This document shows, in pieces, positions 1-6,951 of a stretch of 9,427 nucleotides of DNA (positions are counted from its first letter, which is position 1; each line of letters starts with the position of its first letter). Source of the DNA: Paracoccaceae bacterium (GTDB lineage Bacteria > Pseudomonadota > Alphaproteobacteria > Rhodobacterales > Rhodobacteraceae). Location: assembly GCA_003545125.1 (NCBI GenBank), contig DQCI01000215.1, positions 1,065-10,491 on the forward strand, given 5' to 3'. Both the position numbers and the translations under genes were made by a program. The notes under the pieces were generated by a model. It was given only the letters and a program-made list of their open reading frames with translations, ran no database searches and had not been told where the DNA came from.

Positions 1-744
1 CGGCGCATCGTGCGCTTGGACAGACCGAGCTTGCCGGCGATTTCGTCCTCCTGTCCGCCTCCCCCGAGCAGGCTTTTAACGAGGGCAACCCGGACCTGAT
101 CCTCAAAGGTCGCCTGCGGTGTCATGTGCCGGATCATCGCGGCGGCGTAGGCTTCGAATGTTTCGGTGAGTTCCGGGGTGCGTTCGGGCAAGGCGAGGGT
201 CCGGCGATCGAAGATGAGTGCGTCTTCGCCGACGCCCAAAAAAAATGCGGTGGCCGTACAACCCTTCGATCTGTGCGGTGTCGTTCGGGCCTTGCCAGCG
301 TAGGCGTGCCCGCTCAGGTCGCACCTCGTCGCCGATCAGCTGATGGCCCCACGGGAGCCAGTGACCGAGCAAGAAACACACTTCCAGGTCGGGGTTGCCG
401 AATGGCGAGGGCCGGGCGAACCGCTAGAAAACTCGGATGTAGCGTGCGGCCCGACACAACAGGTCCCCGTAAGTCGGGCTCGATCGCAAGAGGACCCCAC
501 ACAGACCCGACGCCTCCAACGCAAGCGCGCGGGCGAGGTCGATGCCAAGGGTCTCGCTGGGATCGAAAAAGATCTGGCGCAGCACCGCGCGATACTCATC
601 GGTCGGCACCCGTTTGTTGCCGCCCGCCGTCCGACGGTTGAGTGCCAGTCGACAGAGATCGATCCCGCAGCCGAGCCGTTTGGCCGCGCCCGCCAGCAGA
701 ACCAAAGCGCGTTCATTCACGAAGTCGCCGGAGGCGTCCCGCAT
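1..744 (-). pseudogene. AraC-family transcriptional regulator, broken and cut by window edge
   Basis: Reading the minus strand from an ATG at 744, the N-terminal part resembles the ligand-binding N-terminal domain of the large AraC subfamily (PF12625 type): a predicted helical region, a segment reading DPSETLGIDLARAL, then a block ending in GDLLCRAARYIRVF. An in-frame TAG at 424-426 interrupts it. The same frame then continues with NPDLEVCFLLGHWLPWGHQL and on to HRIFF. A frameshift at the run of eight A (238-245) moves the reading to a frame that stays open to the window edge. That frame ends in EIAGKLGLSKRTMRR, the first helix-turn-helix of an AraC DNA-binding domain. The second HTH helix pair lies outside the window. 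Two independent lesions make a functional product unlikely. The homopolymer shift alone could be a sequencing error, but the TAG could not be explained the same way. Its target is unknown; the decayed catabolic genes to the right are candidates. Confidence 0.75.
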
Positions 745-886
745 CTTCCAGTTTGTCCGATTGGGCCAAGGGAATGCCCGAAACGGCCACACAAGACCGC
801 AGAGATCGGCCCGATTCCCCGCAAACAGCGGGCGACGACGCGGACATGTTCCGGACGCCGCCGACAGATTGGCAAGGAGAAAGGCC

Positions 887-1171
887 ATGAAAACCGAAGG
901 CAACGACAAGCTCACTCTTCAGACACCGGTGGGGGCGCAAGACGGGTCAATGACCCTGACGACCGACGGCGGCACGCTTTCAGGCTCGCTTGCGAATAGC
1001 CAAGAAACGGTCGATTTCACCGGCGGCGCCGTCGACGGCGGCACCGTAAGTTTCTGCACGAAGATCCCCACCCCGATCGGAAAGTTGAAGGCTTACATCA
1101 TGGGGGCCGTGGAGGGCGACCACTTCAGCGGCAAGGACATCGTCGCCTTGGGCCCGGCGGCATGGAATTAG
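887..1171 (+). CDS. Small hypothetical protein, 94 aa, beta-rich
   Basis: The ATG at 887 is preceded by an AAGGAGAAAGG ribosome binding site at about 874-884, so translation looks real despite the decayed surroundings. The product is rich in Thr, Gly and Val and has alternating short strands, with KLTLQTPVG near residue 8, GTLSGSL near 30, GAVDGGTVSF near 46, TPIGKL near 59 and AVEGDHFSGK near 70. The repeated pattern of TP-G, DGGTLSG and VDG-TVSF resembles a family of small hypothetical proteins found beside oxidoreductase and dehydrogenase genes, in which the sequence forms a small beta-sheet fold. No catalytic motif, signal peptide or membrane segment is visible. The start lacks the Trp-containing strand I would expect in that family, so it may be a trimmed copy. 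It ends 1 base before the M24 peptidase remnant. Function unknown. Confidence 0.55.
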   Translation: MKTEGNDKLTLQTPVGAQDGSMTLTTDGGTLSGSLANSQETVDFTGGAVDGGTVSFCTKIPTPIGKLKAYIMGAVEGDHFSGKDIVALGPAAWN

Positions 1172-1697
1172 CGGCCGCAGGCACCCCGGGTGATCGAGGA
1201 CGGCGACATCGTCACCGGTGAGATCTTCTCCTTGCTCGGGATGCTGGAAACACAACACGAGCCGACCATTGCCGTGGGCAAGGCGCACCCTGATTATGAG
1301 CGCGCGGCGGAGGTCGCCCGCGCCGCCTCCGACGCCGGGCTCGAGGCGCTGCGCCCCGGCAGCTTGATCGGGGAGGTGGTCGCGGCGAAGCTGGCACCCG
1401 TCAAAAAGCGGGCGGGTACGACCTCCACCCGTTGATCCACTCGATCAACCCGTTCGGCCTGGTTTGCGGGTTCGGCGAGGGCTTCAACCGGGTGAAAGGG
1501 GGGGGGAGCGCTATCCGCTGGTGACGGAGGTGCCGATGTTCGGCGCCGAGGTCGAAATCCAGTCCGGCATGACGTTCTCGTTCGAACCAACCTGCATGTT
1601 CGGCCGCCGATACGTCAATCTCGGCGGCACGGTAGCGGTTGGCGAAGAGCGCGCGATCGAGCTCAACCACGTGGCGACCGACCTGATCCGGGGGCTC
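1172..1697 (+). pseudogene. M24 metallopeptidase family (creatinase/Xaa-Pro peptidase-like), C-terminal remnant
   Basis: Three consecutive frames together give the C-terminal half of an M24 pita-bread protein. Frame one (1172 to about 1402) carries VIEDGDIVTGEIF, then ETQHEPTIAVGKAHPDYERA and EALRPGSLIGEVVA. A shift at the A run 1403-1407 leads to QKAGGYDLHPLIHSINPFG. A second shift at the run of nine G (1498-1506) leads to RYPLVTEVPMFGAEVEIQSG, MTFSFEPTC, VNLGGTVAVGE and ELNHVATDLIRG, close to the family's natural C-terminus. The His of HPLIHSINP and the Glu of FSFEP match metal-ligand positions in the family. The N-terminal domain and the two Asp ligands are absent, so the gene is cut at its 5' side directly after the small ORF. 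The original substrate cannot be told; the wording of these motifs is nearer to uncharacterised creatinase-like members than to classical aminopeptidase P. Confidence 0.75.
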
Positions 1698-1857
1698 GCC
1701 ACAGGAACGGCGCCACTTTGCCCCCTTCGCGCAGATTGAACATCCGCCGCTCGCCTTGGGTGATGAATTGCGAGTTCGGCCACGGCTTGATGGTGGCCTT
1801 CCCGCCCCAGAAACCGCCCCGGCTTTGCCGCAGGCTCAAAGGCATGAGCGGGATGGA
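1692..1857 (-). pseudogene. Unassigned coding scrap
   Basis: The minus-strand reading from about 1857 down to 1692 gives a peptide with good protein character: IPLMPLSLRQSRGGFWGGK, then ATIKPWPNSQFITQGERR and MFNLREGGKVAPFL. I do not recognise its family. It lies in the same frame as, and directly downstream of, the racemase-like remnant, separated by an in-frame TGA at 1909-1911. The IPLM block could be the end of that racemase remnant, with something else fused behind it. It abuts the end of the M24 remnant, and no start codon context or ribosome site is visible. The plus-strand reading over the same bases is less protein-like. It is most likely a piece of a deleted gene. Confidence 0.25.
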
Positions 1858-1908
1858 GGATTCTGAGCAAGACGCCGAGCAAGTGTTGGCTTGAACTGCG
1901 CGTGCGAT

Positions 1909-2028
1909 TCAATTGGAACCAGACAATCCAGGGCGGCAGGAGAGCTGCTGGGCCGCGATCAGCTTCTGTTGAAGCAGGATCGTCGCCTCCGGGCCCATGC
2001 CGCCCAATATGCCGACCGTGCGGGGCAC
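1909..2028 (-). pseudogene. Aspartate/glutamate racemase family, N-terminal remnant
   Basis: From a GTG at 2028 the minus strand reads [20 protein letters not shown], followed by KLIAAQQ. The [11 protein letters not shown] signature is the N-terminal nucleotide-fold-like loop of the Asp/Glu/hydantoin racemase superfamily (aspartate racemase branch), normally about 230-240 residues long. Only about 25-40 residues remain before a TGA at 1909-1911. Both catalytic cysteines, which lie further in, are lost. It begins 9 bases after the stop of the D-cysteine desulfhydrase-like remnant on the same strand. The two were therefore probably one operon acting on D-amino acids or related compounds. Confidence 0.6.
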
Positions 2029-2036
2029 CTGGAAGG

Positions 2037-2449
2037 TTACCCAGCGGTCGGCATTGTCGAAGGCGAAATCGTAGCCACCCAGCGCCGCGTTGCCCCCCGT
2101 ATGCAGGGAGACAACACGTTCATCTGTGAACGTACCCTTGTGCGCGAGGTCGACGAGCCGGTGGCGCGGACCAGGCGGTCGATCACCAACCCGCGGTCGT
2201 TGGCCTGTGACACAAGCTCGAAGGCGGCATTGACATAGCCGAGCGCCCCTCGGCGCGTTTCTTTTTCGCAGCAGCCTCCATCTCGGCCACCATGTCTTGG
2301 CCGCCGGGGAACTCCTGGGTCGACATGCCGGTGCAATCGTCGCGCTTGGTCCAGATCTCGCAGCCGAGCTCCTTCGAGAGGCGCTTCATCGGTTCGAACG
2401 GGGTCGGCAGATGCGCGAGGTGTTTGCGGGGGAAACGGGCGAGGTGCAT
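2037..2449 (-). pseudogene. D-cysteine desulfhydrase / ACC deaminase-like PLP enzyme, internally deleted
   Basis: The start is an ATG at 2449 preceded (minus strand) by AAGGACAG. The first block, [29 protein letters not shown] and [13 protein letters not shown], is the typical beginning of this fold-type II PLP family, which is usually about 330-340 residues. The text then jumps to [20 protein letters not shown], so the Lys that binds PLP and the SNH-type motif are missing. A second break loses the IPGGGSNP block and changes frame to [20 protein letters not shown] and [13 protein letters not shown] third, at about 2155, removes roughly 100 residues and resumes as [20 protein letters not shown], then [13 protein letters not shown]. 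The product could not be active. Active relatives degrade D-cysteine or ACC to a keto acid and ammonia (plus sulfide for D-cysteine); which substrate this one used is undecided. Confidence 0.75.
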
Positions 2450-2469
2450 GGGCTGTCCTTGAATGACTT

Positions 2470-2735
2470 GACGGTCTCCCAAGTCTGCCCGGGCCGATTG
2501 CCGAGATGGCACGCGCCGTCGCGGCGCTTGAAATGCCGCGTGCTGGTGTCGGTATGACCTGGGGTCCGAAGGCCGTGGCCGACGACGATCTGGCCTGCGG
2601 CAAGCTGAGGGATCCGTCCGGCCACCTGCCGTCTGCGCTGCTGGAAATTACGGCCGTGCGCCTGCGGGAGAGCCCGGCGCGGCAGGACAGCTTGCCTGGA
2701 AGGCTTTGCGGGAGACGAGCGCCGCGCAGGCGTAG
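2470..2735 (+). pseudogene. Possible LysR-type regulator, C-terminal remnant
   Basis: The plus strand reads [40 protein letters not shown] and [12 protein letters not shown] one-base change of frame near 2640 then gives [20 protein letters not shown] and [11 protein letters not shown] with a TAG at 2733-2735. The order of a Gly-rich patch, an (A/V)DDDLA-GKL block, a Tyr and a Trp helix near the end is what the C-terminus of GcvA-like LysR regulators shows (dLa-GrLv, then Y, then a WL helix). The N-terminal HTH domain is absent; a stop lies in frame just upstream. It sits beside the start of the desulfhydrase remnant, a common place for a LysR regulator. Similarity is short and judged by eye, so the assignment is tentative. 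Confidence 0.35.
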
Positions 2736-2825
2736 GCGGGATGCCGGAGCCGCCCGGCGGCAGCCTCGCAGTCGGCGGTGGCAGGGAGTCTACCGGCATG
2801 ACAGGTTTCATTTAGTTGTATCGAA

Positions 2826-2850
2826 CTTTCGTTTTGGGTATGAACGAAAG
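2826..2850. promoter_or_regulatory. Perfect inverted repeat before the DeoR regulator, probable operator
   Basis: CTTTCGTT (2826-2833) and AACGAAAG (2843-2850) are perfect reverse complements separated by nine bases. The centre lies 41 bases before the chosen deoR start. GlpR-type DeoR regulators bind palindromes with TTCG and CGAA cores, so an autoregulatory operator is a natural reading. A convincing -35/-10 pair was not found here; the AT-rich stretch 2807-2821 could hold a weak promoter. The wide spacing differs from the tighter GlpR consensus. Confidence 0.5.
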
Positions 2851-2878
2851 GGTAGATCGATCGAAGGATTCCCCGGAC

Positions 2879-3652
2879 ATGACGCCTAGCCGGAAAGCTG
2901 TCGCCCGCCAAACGGCCATCCTCAAGCATCTCAAACAGCACGGGCGTGCGATGGTGGACGATCTTGCCGAAATGTTCGGCACGACGCCACAAACGATCCG
3001 CAAGGATCTGAATGCTCTGGCCGAGGTCGACCAGATCGCGCGGTTTCATGGCGGTGCGGCGCTGGTGGGCGGGGCCGAATATGTCAACTTCTCGGTGCGT
3101 GAGGCGATTGCGCGCGACGAGAAAGAGGCGATCGGGCGGGCTGTGGCCGGGTTGGTGCCGAACAACTCGTCGCTGATTATCAACGCGGGCACCACCACGG
3201 TGTCGTTCGCGCGCAACCTTCTCCATCACGTCGGTTTGCGTGTGGTAACGGATTCCGTATTTTTGGCCAATGAAATAAGGACATTTGTCGGTGTCGAGGT
3301 GATGGTTCCGGCGGGAGTGGTGCGCAAGGCCGACGGTGCGATTCTCGGCGACACGTCGGTTGATTTCGTCCGCCAGTTTCGCGCTGACACGGCCGTCATC
3401 GGGGTGGCGGCAATCGCCGCTGACGGGGCGCTGCTCGACTACGACCTGGGCGAGGTCTCCATCGTGCGCGCGATCATCGCGAGCACGCGCAATGTGATCC
3501 TGGCGGCCGACAGCACCAAGTTCGGCCGCGCCGCGCCGATCAATATCGCTCCGCTTGACCAGATAGACACCCTGGTGACTGACGCAGCCTGTCCAGCGGC
3601 CCTCCGGGAGATGTGTGCGGCCAAAGATGTGCGCCTGGTTTTCGCCGAGTAG
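2879..3652 (+). CDS. DeoR/GlpR-family transcriptional regulator
   Basis: A 257-residue regulator, normal length for the family. The N-terminal winged HTH spans about residues 10-60, with MVDDLAEMFGTTPQTIRKDL and the wing ending RFHGGA, the family hallmark. The C-terminal sugar-phosphate-binding domain (DeoRC) starts near residue 80: INAGTTTVSFARNL is the phosphate-binding loop, followed by VVTDSVFLANE, GDTSVDFVRQF, DTAVIGVAAI, DGALLDYDLGE, ADSTKFGR and LDQIDTLVTD. These blocks are closest to GlpR-type proteins, whose ligand is glycerol-3-phosphate; the ligand here could be another sugar or polyol phosphate. The frame is open further upstream, but ATG 2879 is preferred because GAAGGA (2863-2868) sits 10 bases before it and the family begins there, and an earlier start at 2840 would lie within the palindrome. 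It is 110 bases ahead of the TRAP genes on the same strand and probably represses them. Confidence 0.9.
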   Translation: MTPSRKAVARQTAILKHLKQHGRAMVDDLAEMFGTTPQTIRKDLNALAEVDQIARFHGGAALVGGAEYVNFSVREAIARDEKEAIGRAVAGLVPNNSSLIINAGTTTVSFARNLLHHVGLRVVTDSVFLANEIRTFVGVEVMVPAGVVRKADGAILGDTSVDFVRQFRADTAVIGVAAIAADGALLDYDLGEVSIVRAIIASTRNVILAADSTKFGRAAPINIAPLDQIDTLVTDAACPAALREMCAAKDVRLVFAE

Positions 3653-3664
3653 GGCACGCCGCGC

Positions 3665-3710
3665 TTGACATGAGCGTTCGTTATCGAGAGGCTACGAAAA
3701 AAAGAAAACT
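3665..3710 (+). promoter_or_regulatory. Candidate promoter and operator for the TRAP genes
   Basis: A perfect -35 hexamer TTGACA lies at 3665-3670, just after the deoR stop. No good -10 follows at 16-18 bases; the best I see is GGCTAC/GCTACG around 3690-3696. Overlapping it, TTCGT (3677-3681) and ACGAA (3694-3698) form an inverted pair with a 12-base spacer, similar to the core spacing of 11 in the palindrome before deoR. An A-rich run (3697-3708) follows. It is plausible as a DeoR-controlled promoter, but the -10 is weak. Confidence 0.35.
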
Positions 3711-3762
3711 GAAGACGCGCCGTTTCTGGCGCACGACGAGTCGACACAAGGGAGGAGCGCCG

Positions 3763-4347
3763 ATGTTGGCGTTGTTGGGTCCGATCAGTCGGGTGAACAC
3801 GCTCATACTGAGGGTCGGACGGCAGATTGCCTGGATGGCGCTGGCGGTGATGGTCGCCGTCATTCTGGCCCAGGTCGTTTTCCGCTATGCCTTCAACAAC
3901 GCGCTGGCCTGGCCGGACGAGGCGGCCCGGTTCCTCATGCTGTGGATGGCCGCGCTGATGGCGCCCTCGGCGATGCGCTGGGGTGGCTTCGTCTCGATCG
4001 ACACGGTGCCGCTCGCCCTGCCGCGGGTGCCGGGGCTCATCTTGATGCTGGTGCTGCTCCTCCTGACGCTGATGGTTCTGCTCGTGGCGGTCGGTCACGG
4101 CTACAACCACGCCTTCGGCTTCGGCGGCAATTTCAACAGCGCGTCGCTGCGCATCCCGCTCGACTGGATCGGCCTCGAATCGGTCCGGGTCAAACTGCGC
4201 TACATGTACGCCTCGCTGTTCGTCGGTGTGATCCTGCTCGCGGTCGTCACCTTCGAGCTGATCCTGCGCACGATCATCCAGCTCGTCGACCCGGAGGCGG
4301 AACTGCCGCCGATCGACGCGCCGGCCGAAAGCCTGGAGACGGATTGA
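3763..4347 (+). CDS. dctQ: TRAP transporter small membrane subunit (DctQ type)
   Basis: This 194-residue integral membrane protein is the small permease subunit of a tripartite ATP-independent periplasmic transporter. It pairs with DctM and helps receive substrate from the binding protein. Four membrane helices are visible at about residues 22-42, 56-72, 88-110 and 148-172. The conserved DctQ block is present as residues 48-80: LAWPDEAARFLMLWMAALMA, then a glycine pair and VSID. The segment 112-140 between helices three and four (GYNHAFGFGGNFNSASLRIP) is longer than in short DctQ proteins. ATG 3763 follows GGGAGGAG (3750-3757) at a good distance; upstream codons in frame overlap the deoR end and lack such a site. 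The stop overlaps the dctM start (TGATG), indicating translational coupling. Confidence 0.92.
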   Translation: MLALLGPISRVNTLILRVGRQIAWMALAVMVAVILAQVVFRYAFNNALAWPDEAARFLMLWMAALMAPSAMRWGGFVSIDTVPLALPRVPGLILMLVLLLLTLMVLLVAVGHGYNHAFGFGGNFNSASLRIPLDWIGLESVRVKLRYMYASLFVGVILLAVVTFELILRTIIQLVDPEAELPPIDAPAESLETD

Positions 4348-5846
4348 TGCTGGCCTTTTTCCTCCCGCTCTTCCTGATTTTCCTGATGATCGGCCTGCCG
4401 GTGTTCATCGCGCTCCTGTTGTCGCCGGGCCTTCTTCTGTGGCTCAATGGCCAGGAACGCGACATCGCGCTGCTCTACCGCAACCTCTACAACGGGATGG
4501 ACAGCTTCCCGCTGATGGCGCTGCCGTTCTTCGTGCTCGCAGGCGAGCTCATGAACCGCGGCGGCATCACCACCCGGCTCGTGGAGTTCAGCCAGGCGCT
4601 CATGGGGCATCTGCGCGGCGGCCTCGCGCATGTGAATATCCTGAGCTCGATCCTGTTCGCGGGCCTCTCCGGTTCGGCGGTGGCCGACACCTCGGCGCTG
4701 GGGTCCACGCTGATCCCGGCAATGGAGAAGAACGGCTACTCGCGCAAGTTTGCCGCCGCCGTGACCGCGGCGAGCTCGGTCATCGGGCCGATCATCCCAC
4801 CCTCGGGGATCATGATCATCTATGCCTACGTGATGGGCGAGAGCGTCGCCGCGCTGTTCCTCGCCGGCATCGTTCCCGGCGTGATGGTGGGCGTCGGCCT
4901 CATGGTCATGGTCCGGCTGCTTGCCGACAAATACGACCTGCCGAAGGCCGAGCGCATCGTCTCGCCGGGCCAGGCGATTTCGCCGGTCGAAGGTGTCGTC
5001 TCCTTCGTGCTCATCCGGATCAACGTCGCCGGCCTCCTGCTGGCGCTGTTCTCGTGGCTTCTGGCGCTTGCCCGGGTCTTCGGCATGGCGACGCCCGACT
5101 GGAACGGCTGGGTCGTCTTTGTCGTCTTCCTGCCCGTGGCGCATGTGCTGCTGGTGGGCTTGCGCAAGAAAGTCTCGAGCGATTTCCGCACTATCTGCAA
5201 GAAAGCCGTGGCCCCGCTACAGACCCCGATCATCATCCTGGGCGGTATTCTCGTGGGCGTCTTCACGCCCACAGAGGCCTCTGCCATCGCGGTGGTCTAC
5301 GCCCTCATCATCGCCTTCGGCGTGCTGCATTCGATGAAGCTCAGCGACCTGCCTGCGATCTTCACACGGGCCGCCTATTCGGCCGCCACCGTGCTCCTGC
5401 TCGTCGGCGCCGCGGTGGCGTTCAAGACCGTGGTGAGCCTCAGCCATGCTCCCGAGACGATGGCGGCCTTCATGCTGCAACTCAGTGACAACCCGTTGAT
5501 CCTGCTGTTCCTCATCAATCTGCTTCTGTTCGTGGTCGGCATGTTTCTCGATGCGGGCCCGGCGATCATCATCCTCGGTCCGATCCTTGGGCCGATCTTC
5601 GTCGATCTCGGCGTACACCCGGTGCATTTCGCCATCATCATGTCCGTCAACCTGACGGTCGGGCTCGCGACGCCGCCGATGGGGCTCGTGCTTTTTGTGG
5701 CCTCGTCCGTCTCAGGTGAGAAAGTCGAGACCATTTCCAAGGCAATCCTGCCATTCCTGCTCGTCGAGGTCGTCGTGATCTTCCTGATCACCTATGTCCC
5801 GGCCATTTCGATGACGATTCCCCGGCTCACCGGGTTCGTCCAATAG
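4347..5846 (+). CDS. dctM: TRAP transporter large membrane subunit (DctM type), enlarged
   Basis: The 499-residue large permease subunit forms the elevator-type transport domain driven by the sodium gradient. Family landmarks are in order: GMDSFPLMALPFFVLAGELM (50-69), GLSGSAVADTSALGS with LIPAMEKNGY (106-131), IGPIIPPSGIMIIYAYV (146-162), GGILVGVFTPTEASAIAVVY (299-318), GMFLDAGPAIIILGP (398-412) and NLTVGLATPPMG (435-446). Typical DctM proteins have about 425-435 residues. The excess lies between about residues 205 and 285, where a segment with two extra hydrophobic stretches (roughly 216-244 and 255-271) separates the first and second transport halves. The start is the ATG overlapping the dctQ stop by one base; the frame is open far upstream inside dctQ, but only this start matches the family N-terminus. 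dctP follows after 37 bases. Confidence 0.93.
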   Translation: MLAFFLPLFLIFLMIGLPVFIALLLSPGLLLWLNGQERDIALLYRNLYNGMDSFPLMALPFFVLAGELMNRGGITTRLVEFSQALMGHLRGGLAHVNILSSILFAGLSGSAVADTSALGSTLIPAMEKNGYSRKFAAAVTAASSVIGPIIPPSGIMIIYAYVMGESVAALFLAGIVPGVMVGVGLMVMVRLLADKYDLPKAERIVSPGQAISPVEGVVSFVLIRINVAGLLLALFSWLLALARVFGMATPDWNGWVVFVVFLPVAHVLLVGLRKKVSSDFRTICKKAVAPLQTPIIILGGILVGVFTPTEASAIAVVYALIIAFGVLHSMKLSDLPAIFTRAAYSAATVLLLVGAAVAFKTVVSLSHAPETMAAFMLQLSDNPLILLFLINLLLFVVGMFLDAGPAIIILGPILGPIFVDLGVHPVHFAIIMSVNLTVGLATPPMGLVLFVASSVSGEKVETISKAILPFLLVEVVVIFLITYVPAISMTIPRLTGFVQ

Positions 5847-5883
5847 CAACAAGAAAACAAGCCCAAACACCAAGGAGGAGACC

Positions 5884-6942
5884 ATGTTGAAAACCACTCT
5901 GAAGGCGCTGACCACAGCCGCCATTCTCGGCGCCTCGGCGCTCGCGGCGCAGGCGGCAGACTACACCATCCGCGCCACCGCCAACTCGAACGAAAACGAT
6001 GAAGACTACGACGGCCTCGTCGTGTTCAAGAGCTTCGTCGAAAGTGCGTCGAACGGCGCGATCGAGGTCGAGTTGTACATCGGCACCCAGCTTTGCGCCA
6101 ACGGGGCCGAGTGCCTGCAGGGCGTGGCCGACGGCACCATCGACGTCTACATCTCGACCTCTGGCGGTGCGGCGGGCATCTTCCCCTATGTGCAGGTGCT
6201 CGATCTGCCCTACCTGATGGCCGACGACCGGATCGCCGAAGCCGTGCTCTCGGGCGATTTCACACGCACGTTGCGCGAGATGGCGCTTGAAGACAGCGGC
6301 GGGGCGATCCGGCTCATGACCATCGGCAACACCGGCGGCTGGCGCAACTTCGCCAATACCAAGCGTCGGGTGCAAACGCCCGCCGATATGGAAGGCTTGA
6401 AAATCCGCACCGTCGTCGCCGACCTGCCGCAGGAACTCGTGCGCGCGCTGGGCGCTTCGCCGACGCCGATCCCGTGGCCCGAGCTGTTCACCTCGTTCCA
6501 GACCGGCGTTGTCGAAGGCTCCAAGAACGGCATCACCGACATCATGGGCATGAAGTTCCCCGATGCGGGCCTGCAATACGTCACGCTTGACGGCCACGCC
6601 TACATGGGCGCGCTGTGGTGGATGAACAACCAGAAGTTCCTCGACATGCCCGAAGAGATGCGCCGCGTGATCGTTGACGGCTTCTTCGCCCTTCAGCAGG
6701 CCACTTTTGCCTCGCCCAAGCGCAAGTCGATCCAGGCCTATGCCGATTTCGTCGCTGGTGGCGGCGATCTCTACGTGCCGACGCCGGAAGAGAAAGCCGC
6801 ATTCCGTGATGCCGCCGCGCCGGTCTTCGACTGGTTCAAGGGCAACATCGACCGCGGCGACGTGATCTTCGACGCGCTCGTCGGCGCCGTGGCCGAGGCC
6901 GAGGCCGATGTCGCGGCTGGCAACGAGGCCGACCTGAACTGA
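5884..6942 (+). CDS. dctP: TRAP transporter periplasmic solute-binding protein (DctP type)
   Basis: This 352-residue substrate-binding protein captures the ligand in the periplasm. Residues 1-25 are a Sec signal peptide (Lys-rich start, hydrophobic core, cleavage after AQA before ADYTIR). The DctP hallmark is clear: TPADMEGLKIRTVVADLPQE (165-184), in which Arg175 aligns with the arginine that usually forms a salt bridge to a substrate carboxylate, then LGASPTPIPWPELFTSFQTG (189-208) and VVEGSKN (209-215). Cys71 and Cys77 lie close together in QLCANGAECLQGV and may form a disulfide in the periplasm. WPELF (198-202) and ALWWMNNQ (243-250) line the usual pocket region. AAGGAGG (5872-5878) five bases before ATG is the strongest ribosome site in the window, in keeping with the excess of binding protein over permease. 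The ligand is not known; the retained Arg suggests an acidic group. Confidence 0.93.
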   Translation: MLKTTLKALTTAAILGASALAAQAADYTIRATANSNENDEDYDGLVVFKSFVESASNGAIEVELYIGTQLCANGAECLQGVADGTIDVYISTSGGAAGIFPYVQVLDLPYLMADDRIAEAVLSGDFTRTLREMALEDSGGAIRLMTIGNTGGWRNFANTKRRVQTPADMEGLKIRTVVADLPQELVRALGASPTPIPWPELFTSFQTGVVEGSKNGITDIMGMKFPDAGLQYVTLDGHAYMGALWWMNNQKFLDMPEEMRRVIVDGFFALQQATFASPKRKSIQAYADFVAGGGDLYVPTPEEKAAFRDAAAPVFDWFKGNIDRGDVIFDALVGAVAEAEADVAAGNEADLN

Positions 6943-6951
6943 CGCGCCATT

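Noticed and set aside
238..245. Programmed frameshifting at the A8 run in the AraC gene
   Set aside because: Slippery-run decoding would not rescue the separate in-frame TAG at 424-426, and transcription regulators of this family are not known to use it.
424..426. TAG read as pyrrolysine or by suppression
   Set aside because: No pyl genes are in the window and there is no reason to expect an unusual residue in an AraC sensor domain; a nonsense mutation is simpler.
2816..2878. Longer N-terminus for the DeoR regulator
   Set aside because: The extra 21 residues run across the palindrome, have no family match and no ribosome site; the start at 2879 has GAAGGA at good spacing.
3942..4346. Upstream extension of the dctM frame inside dctQ
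   Set aside because: The frame is open only because of high GC; the extension is Arg/Ala-rich and has no place in the DctM family, whereas ATG 4347 gives the usual hydrophobic N-terminus.
4200..5144. Minus-strand open frame of 314 codons opposite dctQ/dctM
   Set aside because: Its composition (very high His, Asp, Glu and Arg) is the complement pattern of a hydrophobic membrane protein, and no recognisable domain is present.
5985..5996. GAACGAAAACG in dctP as another DeoR site
   Set aside because: It lies inside the dctP coding region, has no opposing half-site at the right distance, and such a short match is expected by chance.
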